In this document: positions 22,992-31,755 of the stretch, piece by piece
How the letters are laid out: each line of letters begins with the position of its first letter
Numbering within the stretch: position 1 is the first letter of the stretch
Source of the DNA: CAZXLT01 sp964641545
GTDB lineage: Bacteria; Patescibacteriota; Saccharimonadia; Saccharimonadales; AWTP1-31
Assembly: GCA_964641545.1 (NCBI GenBank)
Contig: CAZXLT010000001.1
Coordinates: forward strand, 62,001-126,000
Reading direction: 5' to 3'
Length of the DNA stretch: 64,000 nt
Notes under the pieces: generated by a model
What the model saw: only the letters and a program-made list of their open reading frames with translations
What the model was told of the DNA's origin: nothing
Database searches by the model: none
Position numbers and translations under genes: made by a program

Positions 22992-23013
22992 TGTTATACT
23001 TATGCTTGAGGTA
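22992..23013 (+). promoter_or_regulatory. extended -10 promoter before the PIG-L fusion gene
   Basis: TGTTATACT (22992-23000) is an extended -10, directly followed by TTATGCTTGAGGTA, shared with the previous promoter region. No good -35 is visible. Confidence 0.4.
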
Positions 23014-23059
23014 CATAACAATTGATTTTAAAATGAAATCAATAGCGCAAAAGTAATAT

Positions 23060-25654
23060 ATGAAGAGGCATTCCTCTCACAAAATAAAAAAGCTCGTACA
23101 CACACGGGTTACTAGGACCAAAACCAAGATATTTTCGCTTGGTTTTGACGACTGGTTTGGTTTTGCGTCCTTGTCATGGTTAGTGCTGAGTGTGGTTTAC
23201 TGGGCTTATCTATCCGCAAGCCTGCACCAAAATAATGCAGACCAACTTGTAAACCCGTATTTGTTTGAGTCGTTCGACACATTTCGCTCGGCCTCATTGC
23301 CTGCAGCCCATACTTTTTTGCTCAAATGGCCACTGTTTTTGATTATAAAATTCTTCAACTTTAGTGATGGGGCGTTTGTCGCAGTCACGGTTGGAACTGT
23401 TTTGGCTACTATCCTTGGGTTTGTCTATTTACTCTATCGAATTGATCGACGTCCGTTTGTGTGGGGATCTATATGTTTGACGCTTGCTTCAATGCTACTA
23501 TTCGTTCCAATCGAGCCGTATCCTGGCGCTGTGTTACCAGCAAATCTTGGCATGCTAACGACGCGGAATATTGAATATCTTATCTTTATTATTGCTGCGC
23601 TCGCGCTCATTACAGCGCGATCAGTGCGAACAAAGTACTACTGGATTGGTACTTTGGGGCTGGCTTTGTTGATTGCAAGCGACAAGTTATTTTTCGCACT
23701 CAGTATTGGTGCGGGGATGATGCTTCTGGTAGGCTCATTGTTGTCGCGCAATAAGACAAGGGTTCGCGATGCCGGCCGTTCAGCACTGGCTGCAGTCATC
23801 GGCTATGTAGTATCGACCGGCATACTTGTACTGGCTGCTGGGATCGGACTTACGCAGATTTCTTCGCCGGGCAGCAGTAACCCGTACGGTTTCGTTACGA
23901 GCATACACGAGTTACTAACAGGATTATTCTTTGCAGTTTTCGGCGCCCTAACCAACGTAGGTGCAAATCCGCTTTTTGATATTGCCACACGCGAAACGGC
24001 ACAAGCGGTTTTTTGGCAGCGGATCACCAACCCTAGTATTGGTGGATTTGTAATTAACCTTGTGTTGACATTACTCGGTGTCCTTTTGTCTGTGCGACTT
24101 ATTATTGAGTGGCTACTGAGTCGAAAAACGCGCCCGAGCACAACCGGCTCCCTTGCCGTCTACCTGCTTGCGGCTTGTATAGTATCATTTATTATTTTTT
24201 CAGGAACCAAGCATTACTTCCCGGTTGATGCACGATATCTGGCATTATTGCCATTTACGATCATTCTTGTGTTTGTAACCTATGTTCGCAAAGTTATGCT
24301 TCATCGATCCTCGGTAGTATTATTTGCGGGCATAATGTTTATGTGTTCGATACTTGGAGGTTTGGCATTTAAAACGAACTATCGGCAGAGTTTAGCGGCT
24401 CATGAACCGACAAATAAGCGTAATCGACTTGTCAGCCAGGTCGTGAAAAGCCATAAAGTCGATACCCTGCTCGGTGATTACTGGCGTGTGTTGCCGATTA
24501 AACACCTGTCAGAGAAAAGTGCACGCGTAACTCCTTTGGCAAACTGTACCGAACCACGACAAGCATTATCAAGCAAGGAATGGCAGCCAGATCTCAACAA
24601 TAGTAGCTTTGCGTATTTGCTCTCATTTGACAAGAGCCTCACAGATTTTCCGAGCTGCAATCTTGAGCAAGTTACCAAAAGCTATGGTCGACCAAACGCC
24701 AGTGTTCTGGTTGCGGGCGAGCCTGAGAAGCCAAAGGAAATGGTCCTGTTCTATGACAAAGGCGCCAACAAAAGTGCGCCCGTATCCCTTGGGAATGTCG
24801 ACGAATCCAGTCTTAGTACGATAATCCCTACTCTAGCCCGTGATTTACGAAGGACGACGTGTAGCGCAAATCGTAAAACTATAATGAATGTTGTAGCCCA
24901 CCAAGACGATGACATCCTGTTTCAAAACCCAGATCTTCAGCACGATATTAACGATTTGAATTGTATTCGAACTGTGTATGTAACGGCAGGTGATGCTGGT
25001 GGTGATCCGCAGTATTGGTTATCACGAGAAAAAGGCGCACAAGCTGCCTATAACCACATGCTTAAGCAGAATGCAATATGGGAAGAGCGCTCTATTAAAC
25101 TTGAGACCGGGCAGTACATTACCGTTACTAATCCGCAGGGCAACCGATCGATATCGCTAATATTTTTACGATTACCAGATGGAAATATTCATGGAACAGG
25201 TTTTGCTGCAAGAAATTACGAAAGTCTAGAGCGGTTGGTCGGGGGTTATACTACCGAGATCCACTCAGTCGATGGGCAGTCTACGTATGATAAATCATCA
25301 TTAGCAAAAACGATTACTGCAGTCATGGAAATATACCTGCCCGACGAGGTGCGTACCCAGGCGCAGCACTATTCAGGAGCAAGCTTTCCCGACCATAGCG
25401 ACCACTCGATCGTTGGAGAGCTCACTAGCGAAGCCCACAGAGAGTTAAAAAATGCGAGTCAAGTTCCTCTAAAGTATTACGATGGCTATCCTGGTAGAGA
25501 ACAGCCAGAAAACGTTTTTAACCAAGATCAGACAGAAAAATTCATGACATTTTTGGAGTATGCCAAACACGATGGTGGGGTGTGTAATACTATGGATACC
25601 TGTTTGGGTTCACCCACTTATGGATCATATTTACGGCGTCAGTACCGTAGGTAG
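23060..25654 (+). CDS. polytopic membrane protein fused to a PIG-L/LmbE deacetylase domain
   Basis: 864 residues. The first ~440 contain about ten transmembrane helices with hydrophilic loops (resembling membrane glycosyltransferase or polymerase scaffolds). After a linker comes a zinc deacetylase domain from about 605. It has NVVAHQDDDILFQNPD (the AHxDD metal motif), VYVTAGDAGGD, GNIHGTG and DHSDHS late in the domain (the second metal-binding His cluster). PIG-L enzymes remove acetyl from N-acetylglucosamine-type sugars. The fusion suggests deacetylation of an envelope glycan near the membrane, with the domain on the outer face if helix count allows. The N-terminal family is not recognised. 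Confidence 0.82.
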   Translation: MKRHSSHKIKKLVHTRVTRTKTKIFSLGFDDWFGFASLSWLVLSVVYWAYLSASLHQNNADQLVNPYLFESFDTFRSASLPAAHTFLLKWPLFLIIKFFNFSDGAFVAVTVGTVLATILGFVYLLYRIDRRPFVWGSICLTLASMLLFVPIEPYPGAVLPANLGMLTTRNIEYLIFIIAALALITARSVRTKYYWIGTLGLALLIASDKLFFALSIGAGMMLLVGSLLSRNKTRVRDAGRSALAAVIGYVVSTGILVLAAGIGLTQISSPGSSNPYGFVTSIHELLTGLFFAVFGALTNVGANPLFDIATRETAQAVFWQRITNPSIGGFVINLVLTLLGVLLSVRLIIEWLLSRKTRPSTTGSLAVYLLAACIVSFIIFSGTKHYFPVDARYLALLPFTIILVFVTYVRKVMLHRSSVVLFAGIMFMCSILGGLAFKTNYRQSLAAHEPTNKRNRLVSQVVKSHKVDTLLGDYWRVLPIKHLSEKSARVTPLANCTEPRQALSSKEWQPDLNNSSFAYLLSFDKSLTDFPSCNLEQVTKSYGRPNASVLVAGEPEKPKEMVLFYDKGANKSAPVSLGNVDESSLSTIIPTLARDLRRTTCSANRKTIMNVVAHQDDDILFQNPDLQHDINDLNCIRTVYVTAGDAGGDPQYWLSREKGAQAAYNHMLKQNAIWEERSIKLETGQYITVTNPQGNRSISLIFLRLPDGNIHGTGFAARNYESLERLVGGYTTEIHSVDGQSTYDKSSLAKTITAVMEIYLPDEVRTQAQHYSGASFPDHSDHSIVGELTSEAHRELKNASQVPLKYYDGYPGREQPENVFNQDQTEKFMTFLEYAKHDGGVCNTMDTCLGSPTYGSYLRRQYRR

Positions 25655-25664
25655 TCAAGTGCGC

Positions 25665-26129
25665 TTAATTCCTGCCAAGTTGTAGTTTGCCGCCGTGAGC
25701 AATCGTGTTTGCAAGTGTTCTAAGGCTGAGCAACCCGTTATCATTACCGACATAAGAAAGCTTTTTCCCATCGGAAGTACTGAGCTTTTTATACTTGTTT
25801 AAGGTGATCTTGCTGCTTGATGGGATAAGCCATGTGTGCGTGGTGGCGGTTGGTCTGTGTAAGGGACGGCGGTCCTTTTTCGCCACTACAGGCCGTTTGC
25901 CGGTTTGGAGAATAACCGGCACATCAAGTATTTGCGCTGTATCTATGACGCGCTCAAGTGTGTGTGAAACAAATTTTATTTCGGGCTTGCGGATGATTGC
26001 ATTATCTATTTGTTGTTCAGAAGCGAGACGCTGCCATTCTTTTAAAAAGTAGTTTACTTCATCAATTTCTTCGTGCAAATCAACAATTCTACGCATTCTT
26101 CCCTTTTTGCAAAATTGAGCAAGTATCAT
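25665..26129 (-). CDS. hypothetical protein
   Basis: 154 residues, family unknown. An N-terminal helical part (RRIVDLHEEIDEVNYFLKEWQRLASEQ) is followed by an alpha/beta part with VPVILQTGKRPVVAKKDRRP and a Gly-rich end (THTWLIPSSS, LANTIAHGGKLQLGRN). The tail is basic. The ATG at 26129 gives the longest form; an internal ATG at 26096 (MRRIVDL) is also plausible. Convergent with the PIG-L fusion gene. Confidence 0.6.
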   Translation of the reverse strand: MILAQFCKKGRMRRIVDLHEEIDEVNYFLKEWQRLASEQQIDNAIIRKPEIKFVSHTLERVIDTAQILDVPVILQTGKRPVVAKKDRRPLHRPTATTHTWLIPSSSKITLNKYKKLSTSDGKKLSYVGNDNGLLSLRTLANTIAHGGKLQLGRN

Positions 26130-26315
26130 ATTTTGCAGTTAACTAATGTTTGTTTCGCCTCAACTAGCACAATGCTGTACTAGTCTCGTCTCAGGCAGAA
26201 AACAAGCATAACAATTATCAACATAGCTCGCTAGGTTTTATATACAACGAAATTACTAATATTTTTTGTTCCCCTAACTCATTAATAAGGGGCGTGATTT
26301 ATGCTTGAGCCACAT
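26130..26315. other. intergenic gap without a recognised gene
   Basis: AT-rich. It holds a CCCCT/AGGGG inverted repeat near 26274-26295 and an 11-nt partial copy of TTATGCTTGAG at 26299-26309, also found upstream of two genes near 22.4-23.0 kb. No ORF or RNA recognised. Confidence 0.4.
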
Positions 26316-26340
26316 GAAAAACCCAGTCTTTCGACTGGGC
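26316..26340 (-). terminator. terminator of tRNA-Gln
   Basis: CCCAGT (26322-26327) with ACTGGG (26334-26339), 6-nt loop, then five T's on the minus strand. Confidence 0.8.
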
Positions 26341-26347
26341 CTTACAC

Positions 26348-26422
26348 TGGCTGGGATGGAGGGATTCGAACCCCCGAATGCCAGGACCAAAACCTGGTGC
26401 CTTACCACTTGGCCACATCCCA
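26348..26422 (-). tRNA. tRNA-Gln (TTG)
   Basis: 75 nt with encoded CCA. Acceptor TGGGATG/CATCCCA, discriminator G. Anticodon stem CCAGG/CCTGG encloses TTTTGGT, giving anticodon TTG. The T-loop is canonical. Unlike tRNA-Asn and tRNA-Trp, I see no 3'-end remnants beyond it. Confidence 0.95.
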
Positions 26423-26507
26423 TTATGGCGCACAGAACAGATAGATTTTACCGTAAACACGGCTTTTATTCAATCTGGTTACATTAGTAGTTTATACTTA
26501 TTAGCAT

Positions 26508-27758
26508 ATGCGTATTATAGAGCCGCGGCAACTGCCGCGTAAGAAGTCTCCGCAAACGCGGCAAGCATTTATGAAATGGTTTAGTATTTGCGGAACCGTG
26601 CTGATTGTATTGTACGCAGCAATGTTTGCATTTAGGTTTACCCGGCCACTTCCTCTACTTCATGCTGAGACAAAAAACATAACTGTTAAACCGAACCTAC
26701 AGCCACTAACCCTGCCGATCTACGGCCAGGTGGCGGCCGGTGCGGTTGGCTATGGTCAGCTTGCTAAAGCCGGTGAAAATAAACCCCAACCAATGGCCAG
26801 TATTGCAAAGGTAGTCACAGCTTTAACGGTTCTTGATAAGAAGCCGCTTGCTAAAAATAGCCAAGGACCAACCTTGACACTTGATGCAACGGACGTAGAG
26901 CTATACAACGACTACTACTCAAATGGTGGTTCAGTAGTTAAGGTAGTTGATGGCGAACAGATAACTCAGTACCAGGCTCTGCAAGCATTGCTGCTTCCCT
27001 CCTCTAATAATATGGCTGATTCACTAGCGCGCTGGAGTTTTGGCTCGGTCGAAGAATTTATAAAAGCGGCAAATGGTTACCTTGTTGAGAATGGCTTAAA
27101 ACAAACAACGATGGCAGACGCGAGTGGCTTTTCCGACGACACGGTAAGCACAGCTGAAGATCTTGTGGCACTTGGTGAACTGGCAGTTAAAAATCCAGTA
27201 GTTGCGGAGATTGCAGCGCAGTCATCTGCAGTGATACCTGTCGCTGGCGAAATAAGCAATGTTAACGTGTTGCTTGGCAGTGATGGCATTGATGGCATTA
27301 AAACTGGAAATACTGATGAAGCAGGAGGTTGTTTTTTAACAACTGTGCTACACAAAGATGCATCCGGCGCTAAAGTGCGTCTGATTGTCGCAGTTATGGG
27401 TGCGGGGACATTAGAGCAAGCTATGCAAGATGCTCGTGATGTTCTGGCAGGAGTTGTCCAAGACTTTGCGACAGTAACGCTGAAAGCGGGTACTGAAGTT
27501 GGTTACTATGACGTACCTTGGGCAGGGCGTGTCACGGCGGTTACCAAAAGCGATATTACGCTTCTGCGTTGGCGAGGAACGATTGCTCGCGCATCAATTA
27601 ATCTGCAGCAAATCCCTGCAAATACTAAAGCAGGAAGCGTAGTGGGGACGGCCAGGCTAACTGCTGGGCCTAACAGTGCTCAACAACCTGTCGTTTTGAA
27701 AAATGCGGTACAATCCGCATCAAACCGTTGGCGTTTTTGGAAGTCTGTTTCATTCTAA
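26508..27758 (+). CDS. D-alanyl-D-alanine carboxypeptidase (DacA-type)
   Basis: 416 residues with one N-terminal transmembrane anchor (about 28-44). The penicillin-binding-protein triad is complete: Ser98-Ile-Ala-Lys101, Ser166-Asn-Asn168 and Lys265-Thr-Gly267. It trims the terminal D-Ala of peptidoglycan stem peptides outside the membrane and so limits cross-linking. The C-terminal ~100 residues form a beta-rich domain as in PBP5. A TATACT 9 nt before the ATG indicates a very short leader. Convergent with a VanY-type enzyme of similar function. Confidence 0.93.
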   Translation: MRIIEPRQLPRKKSPQTRQAFMKWFSICGTVLIVLYAAMFAFRFTRPLPLLHAETKNITVKPNLQPLTLPIYGQVAAGAVGYGQLAKAGENKPQPMASIAKVVTALTVLDKKPLAKNSQGPTLTLDATDVELYNDYYSNGGSVVKVVDGEQITQYQALQALLLPSSNNMADSLARWSFGSVEEFIKAANGYLVENGLKQTTMADASGFSDDTVSTAEDLVALGELAVKNPVVAEIAAQSSAVIPVAGEISNVNVLLGSDGIDGIKTGNTDEAGGCFLTTVLHKDASGAKVRLIVAVMGAGTLEQAMQDARDVLAGVVQDFATVTLKAGTEVGYYDVPWAGRVTAVTKSDITLLRWRGTIARASINLQQIPANTKAGSVVGTARLTAGPNSAQQPVVLKNAVQSASNRWRFWKSVSF

Positions 27759-27765
27759 CCGCGGG

Positions 27766-28485
27766 CTAAAGACCAAAAAAATCTTCCATTGTAAGGTTGG
27801 TGCCATGCAGCTCATTTGCAAGCTGCTGACCAACATAACGCAAATGCCATGGTTCGTATGAGTAGCCAGTTGATGCAGTTTTACCTTCTTGATAGCGAAT
27901 AATAAACCCATAAGCATGTGCATTCGCGGCAACCCATTTGCCTGCGTTGGTTGTGCCAAAGTATGATTCTAATTGACAGTTTTCCTTGTTGCACACATCG
28001 ATAGCCATACCGGTTTGGTGCTCGCTTGTCCCTGGCTTGGCACTAGTGAGATCGGTTGCAGCTTGTCCATCCCTCGCAACGAAATTGTTGTAAACTTGTT
28101 TTTGATACGCTTCTGACCGAAAGCCACTTGCGAGCAGTAGGTTATGTCCGGCACCTGCAGCATCTGCGAACAACCGTTCTATATCTGACTTCAGAACGGA
28201 CCTCACCATCATTTCTTCGTTTGTGCTAGTCCCGCGTAGTGCAATATTTGGTGTTACAAGGTCATCGGGCCGATACCCAGAAGGTAAAGGTCGATTTTTA
28301 TTTACAATCCACCAGAGACTTCCAGGTTGGTCTGTAGAATATAATTTTTTATTAAACCCACCAGATTGTTGGGTGTTTTTTGGCTGGTTTGCTCCGCCAG
28401 ATATATCACGGTCCTGGTAGCGACTTACGCGCCAGCCAATTCCTAGTATTAGACAAAGCACAACCAATGGAAGCCATCGTTTCAT
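27766..28485 (-). CDS. VanY-family D,D-carboxypeptidase
   Basis: 239 residues with an N-terminal signal anchor (about 5-20). Zinc peptidase motifs of the M15B/VanY family: SGFRSEAYQ, then SEHQTGMAIDV (His and Asp zinc ligands in SxHxxGxAxD), then EPWHLRYVG (Glu general base and His ligand). It cleaves D-Ala from muropeptides by a mechanism unrelated to DacA. It lies 7 nt from the convergent DacA gene. Confidence 0.93.
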   Translation of the reverse strand: MKRWLPLVVLCLILGIGWRVSRYQDRDISGGANQPKNTQQSGGFNKKLYSTDQPGSLWWIVNKNRPLPSGYRPDDLVTPNIALRGTSTNEEMMVRSVLKSDIERLFADAAGAGHNLLLASGFRSEAYQKQVYNNFVARDGQAATDLTSAKPGTSEHQTGMAIDVCNKENCQLESYFGTTNAGKWVAANAHAYGFIIRYQEGKTASTGYSYEPWHLRYVGQQLANELHGTNLTMEDFFGL

Positions 28486-28561
28486 TTCAATATATTATAC
28501 GCTACTTTTGTCAATCTTCTTACGCTTGCACGTCCCGCAAAGTTTGCCGTAGAGTATAGCA

Positions 28562-29479
28562 ATGGCCTCGTCAAAGAATCCAGCTGATTACATAGTGCCG
28601 TTGTATATGAACGGACTGCAGGGTCGGATGCTTCGCCTACCTGCTCCGAAGAAAAAAAATCGCGAGATCTTATTTGTTTATGGACACCACGCAAGCATCG
28701 AGCGCCAGTTTGGTATAACCGAGGTGCTGAATCGCTATGGTGCTGTCACTGTCCCAGACTTACCCGGCTTTGGTGGCATGCAAAGCTACTATCGCATTGG
28801 CGAAAAACCAACAATTGATGCGTTAGCTGACTACCTAGCTTCATTTGTACAGCTAAGATACAAACGAAAACGGATTACTATTGTAGCGCTATCGCTTGGC
28901 TTTGCTATCACAACTCGAATGCTGCAAAAATATCCGGAGATTGCAAAAAAAGTTGACTTGCTTATTAGTGTCGTCGGTTTTGTTAATAATGAAGAGTTTC
29001 GATTCAAGCGACATAACTATTGGTTGATGAGATGTAGCGCAAGTTTATTCTCAAACCGTATACCTGCCTGGATCGGGCATAATTTATTTCTTCGTCCGTC
29101 GTTTATTCGTGCAGTATACAAACTTCAGGCCAAATCTAACCCAAAGCTCAAAGATGCGAACATTGAAGAACGTGATAAGCGGATTGAATTCGAAGTAAAA
29201 CTCTGGCAAATTAACGAACTTCGGACCTATATGGAAACGGGTCTTTCAATGCTTAAACTCGATCTGTGCAATGCCCAGGTTGATCTACCGGTTTATCATG
29301 TTGCTGTGAGCAATGATCGTTACTTTAATAACGATATTGTCGAGCAGCATCTCAACGTGATCTACAACAAAGTTACGATTATTCCGGCACGCTTGCCTGC
29401 TCATGCCCCAACGGTTGTAGCAACTGCCAAAGAGGCTATCGGTATCATCCCTATAAAAGTTCGCAAACTTCTTGCATAG
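28562..29479 (+). CDS. alpha/beta hydrolase
   Basis: 305 residues. The fold begins with REILFVYGHHASIERQFG (oxyanion region), then VPDLPGFGG, and the nucleophile elbow ALSLGF with Ser111. A later D and H are plausible (VSNDRYFNND, ARLPAHAP). No signal peptide. Possibly an esterase or acyltransferase for lipids of the neighbouring GT4 pathway; this is inference from position only. Confidence 0.82.
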   Translation: MASSKNPADYIVPLYMNGLQGRMLRLPAPKKKNREILFVYGHHASIERQFGITEVLNRYGAVTVPDLPGFGGMQSYYRIGEKPTIDALADYLASFVQLRYKRKRITIVALSLGFAITTRMLQKYPEIAKKVDLLISVVGFVNNEEFRFKRHNYWLMRCSASLFSNRIPAWIGHNLFLRPSFIRAVYKLQAKSNPKLKDANIEERDKRIEFEVKLWQINELRTYMETGLSMLKLDLCNAQVDLPVYHVAVSNDRYFNNDIVEQHLNVIYNKVTIIPARLPAHAPTVVATAKEAIGIIPIKVRKLLA

Positions 29480-29502
29480 CAGATCCTGGTATACTGGTAG
29501 TC

Positions 29503-30621
29503 ATGAGAATCGGTATAGTCTGTCCATATAACTATTTTCGGCCAGGCGGAGTCCAGACGTGTATTCGTGAGTTAAGCATTGAACTGCGTAGACGTGGACA
29601 CTATGTACGTGTCATCGCACCAAAACCACGTGTCTTGCCAGATCAAATTGAAGATGGCGTTATATTGCTGGGTGGTTCAGCAGAGTTTAACACACCGTTT
29701 CATACTAAAGCTGACATAGGAATCACGCGCGACACCGAACTTATTGATAATCTGTTTGAAAAAGAACAATTCGATATTTTGCATGTACACGAACCAGGGT
29801 TGCCCTTATTCGGGGTGCAGCTGATTGCACGGTCGACCGCAAAAAATATTGGCACCATGCACGCCTCCCTGCCCGACAGCATGATCAGCAAGTCATTTGA
29901 AAAACTAATGACTCCAGTAGCGCGCTACATCATGCCGCGACTTCATGCTGCAAGTGCAGTTTCGGAAGTAGCCAAGAATATTGCCCTTGGCTACGGCCCT
30001 AAAACCGACATACAGGTGATCCCGAACGGGATTCGATTAAGCAATTACAAGCCATCAAAAAGTCCCAAACGTAAGAACTCAAAAAAAACTATTTTATATG
30101 TTGGACGTCTCGAGACCAGAAAGGGCGTCGCGCATCTAATTCGTGCTTACGCAGACCTAGCCGAACGGCAAAAGGACGTGGAGTTAGTAATTGTCGGCGA
30201 TGGTCGATTACGATCTCGCTTGGAGGCACAAGTTGCCAAATATCGCGTGCCGCACGTTTCATTCTTGGGCTTTGTTTCTGAAGAACGCAAGCAAGAACTT
30301 ATGCAGGCCGCAGATATTTTTTGTAGCCCCGCACTATTTGGTGAAAGTTTCGGGATTGTACTCTTAGAGGCAATGGCTTGCGGAGCTGTGGTTGTCTGCG
30401 GTAACAACCCTGGTTATCAAACCGTAATGGTTGATCGTGGACGGTTGAGTTTAGTGGACCCCGAAGCGACAGAAGAATTTAGCCAGCGCTTAGAGCTGCT
30501 TTTGTACGACGAGGAGGTAAGGAGACTGTGGCTCAGCTGGGCGGAACAGCATGTTAAACAATTCGACTACCCGTTGGTTGTTGACCAGTATGAGAATCTG
30601 TATAAACGAGTTTTAGCGTAA
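29503..30621 (+). CDS. GT4 glycosyltransferase, PimA/PimB-like
   Basis: 372 residues, GT-B fold. The N-terminal domain has CPYNYFRPGGVQTCIREL (the Gly-rich loop that binds acceptor). The C-terminal domain has ILYVGRLETRKGVAHLI, VIVGDGRL and the ESFGIVLLEAMACG motif with catalytic-type Glu residues. It resembles mannosyltransferases that build phosphatidylinositol mannosides or similar glycolipids. An extended -10 TGGTATACT ends 7 nt before the ATG. A homologous enzyme follows after 5 nt. Confidence 0.92.
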   Translation: MRIGIVCPYNYFRPGGVQTCIRELSIELRRRGHYVRVIAPKPRVLPDQIEDGVILLGGSAEFNTPFHTKADIGITRDTELIDNLFEKEQFDILHVHEPGLPLFGVQLIARSTAKNIGTMHASLPDSMISKSFEKLMTPVARYIMPRLHAASAVSEVAKNIALGYGPKTDIQVIPNGIRLSNYKPSKSPKRKNSKKTILYVGRLETRKGVAHLIRAYADLAERQKDVELVIVGDGRLRSRLEAQVAKYRVPHVSFLGFVSEERKQELMQAADIFCSPALFGESFGIVLLEAMACGAVVVCGNNPGYQTVMVDRGRLSLVDPEATEEFSQRLELLLYDEEVRRLWLSWAEQHVKQFDYPLVVDQYENLYKRVLA

Positions 30622-30626
30622 TCCAT

Positions 30627-31748
30627 ATGAAGATTGGCTTTGTCCTCGACGATACGCTCGACGTTGCAGACGGCGTTCAGCAATATGTAAAAACACTAGG
30701 CGTTTGGCTAGAGTCCCAAGGACATACTGTTCACTACCTTGTTGCCTCATCTCGCGAAAATCCAAATGCTCGTGCGTTATCGAGAACTCTTGGTCTCAGG
30801 TTCAATAAAAATCGAGTACGCTTGCCACTACCAGTGAGTAAACGTAAGCTCAAAAAAATATTACGCGAAGAAAGCTACGATGTTTTACACGTCCAAATGC
30901 CTTATGCTCCTTGGTTTTCGGGCAACATAATTTTGGCAGCACCATCATCAACTGCAATAGTTGGCACATTTCACGTTGTCGTAGACTCAGTGGCTGTGGC
31001 TAAGATTTCCACGGCGCTTCGTGTTGTCTACAGGAAGACTCGTCGGCGCTTCAATGAGGTATGTGCTGTTTCCCCTGCTGCTCAACAGTACCTTAAGAAA
31101 AGCATTGGGCTAGAAGCACAGGTGATACCGAATGCGGTCAATCTTGCTAGATTTAGTGCTGCAAAAAAACGAACCGAGCTAGACAACAATAAAGTCACCA
31201 TTCTTTTCTTGGGTCGACTGGTTGAGCGTAAAGGTGTTGAGTATTTGTTAAAAGCTTTTGCATTGCTGCAGGACGGCGCGAACTACAGGCTTGTAATTGT
31301 TGGCGACGGACCGCTACGTAAAAAACTGGAAGCGTTGGTTCGATCGCTCAACATTTCGTCGTCAGTACAGTTCGCAGGTTTTATTGATGAGGCAGACAAA
31401 GCGGGCTATCTTGCTGCGGCTGATATTGCTGTTTTTCCGGCAACGGGTGGTGAAAGTTTTGGGATCGTCCTGATAGAAGCGATGGCGGCGGGTGCAGGTG
31501 TTGTCGTTGGTGGTGACAACCCTGGCTATAACTCGGTGCTCAGATCTTTGCCGCAAACGCTTTTTGCTCCCGCAGACAGCACAGAGTTGGCTCGGTGCCT
31601 AGAGCTATTCCTAAAGGATAAAAAATTGAGCTCAACAATACATGCTGCACAGGCAAAACTTGTAAAACAGTACGATGTTGAAAATGTTGGCAAGCAGATC
31701 CTTCAGATGTACCACCAGGCTATACAGCAAATTGCAAAGGTGACATAA
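30627..31748 (+). CDS. GT4 glycosyltransferase
   Basis: 373 residues, GT-B fold, a diverged paralogue of the preceding gene. Shared features are GVQQYVKTLGVWLESQGH at the N-terminus, LFLGRLVERKGVEYLLKAF, VIVGDGPLRKKL and GESFGIVLIEAMAAG. The 5-nt gap suggests translational coupling and consecutive sugar transfers onto one lipid or glycan acceptor. The transporter gene starts 7 nt later. Confidence 0.92.
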   Translation: MKIGFVLDDTLDVADGVQQYVKTLGVWLESQGHTVHYLVASSRENPNARALSRTLGLRFNKNRVRLPLPVSKRKLKKILREESYDVLHVQMPYAPWFSGNIILAAPSSTAIVGTFHVVVDSVAVAKISTALRVVYRKTRRRFNEVCAVSPAAQQYLKKSIGLEAQVIPNAVNLARFSAAKKRTELDNNKVTILFLGRLVERKGVEYLLKAFALLQDGANYRLVIVGDGPLRKKLEALVRSLNISSSVQFAGFIDEADKAGYLAAADIAVFPATGGESFGIVLIEAMAAGAGVVVGGDNPGYNSVLRSLPQTLFAPADSTELARCLELFLKDKKLSSTIHAAQAKLVKQYDVENVGKQILQMYHQAIQQIAKVT

Positions 31749-31755
31749 TACGGTT

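Noticed and set aside
26305..26487. Plus-strand ORF with GMEGFEPPNARTKTW
   Set aside because: Antisense reading of tRNA-Gln, not a gene.
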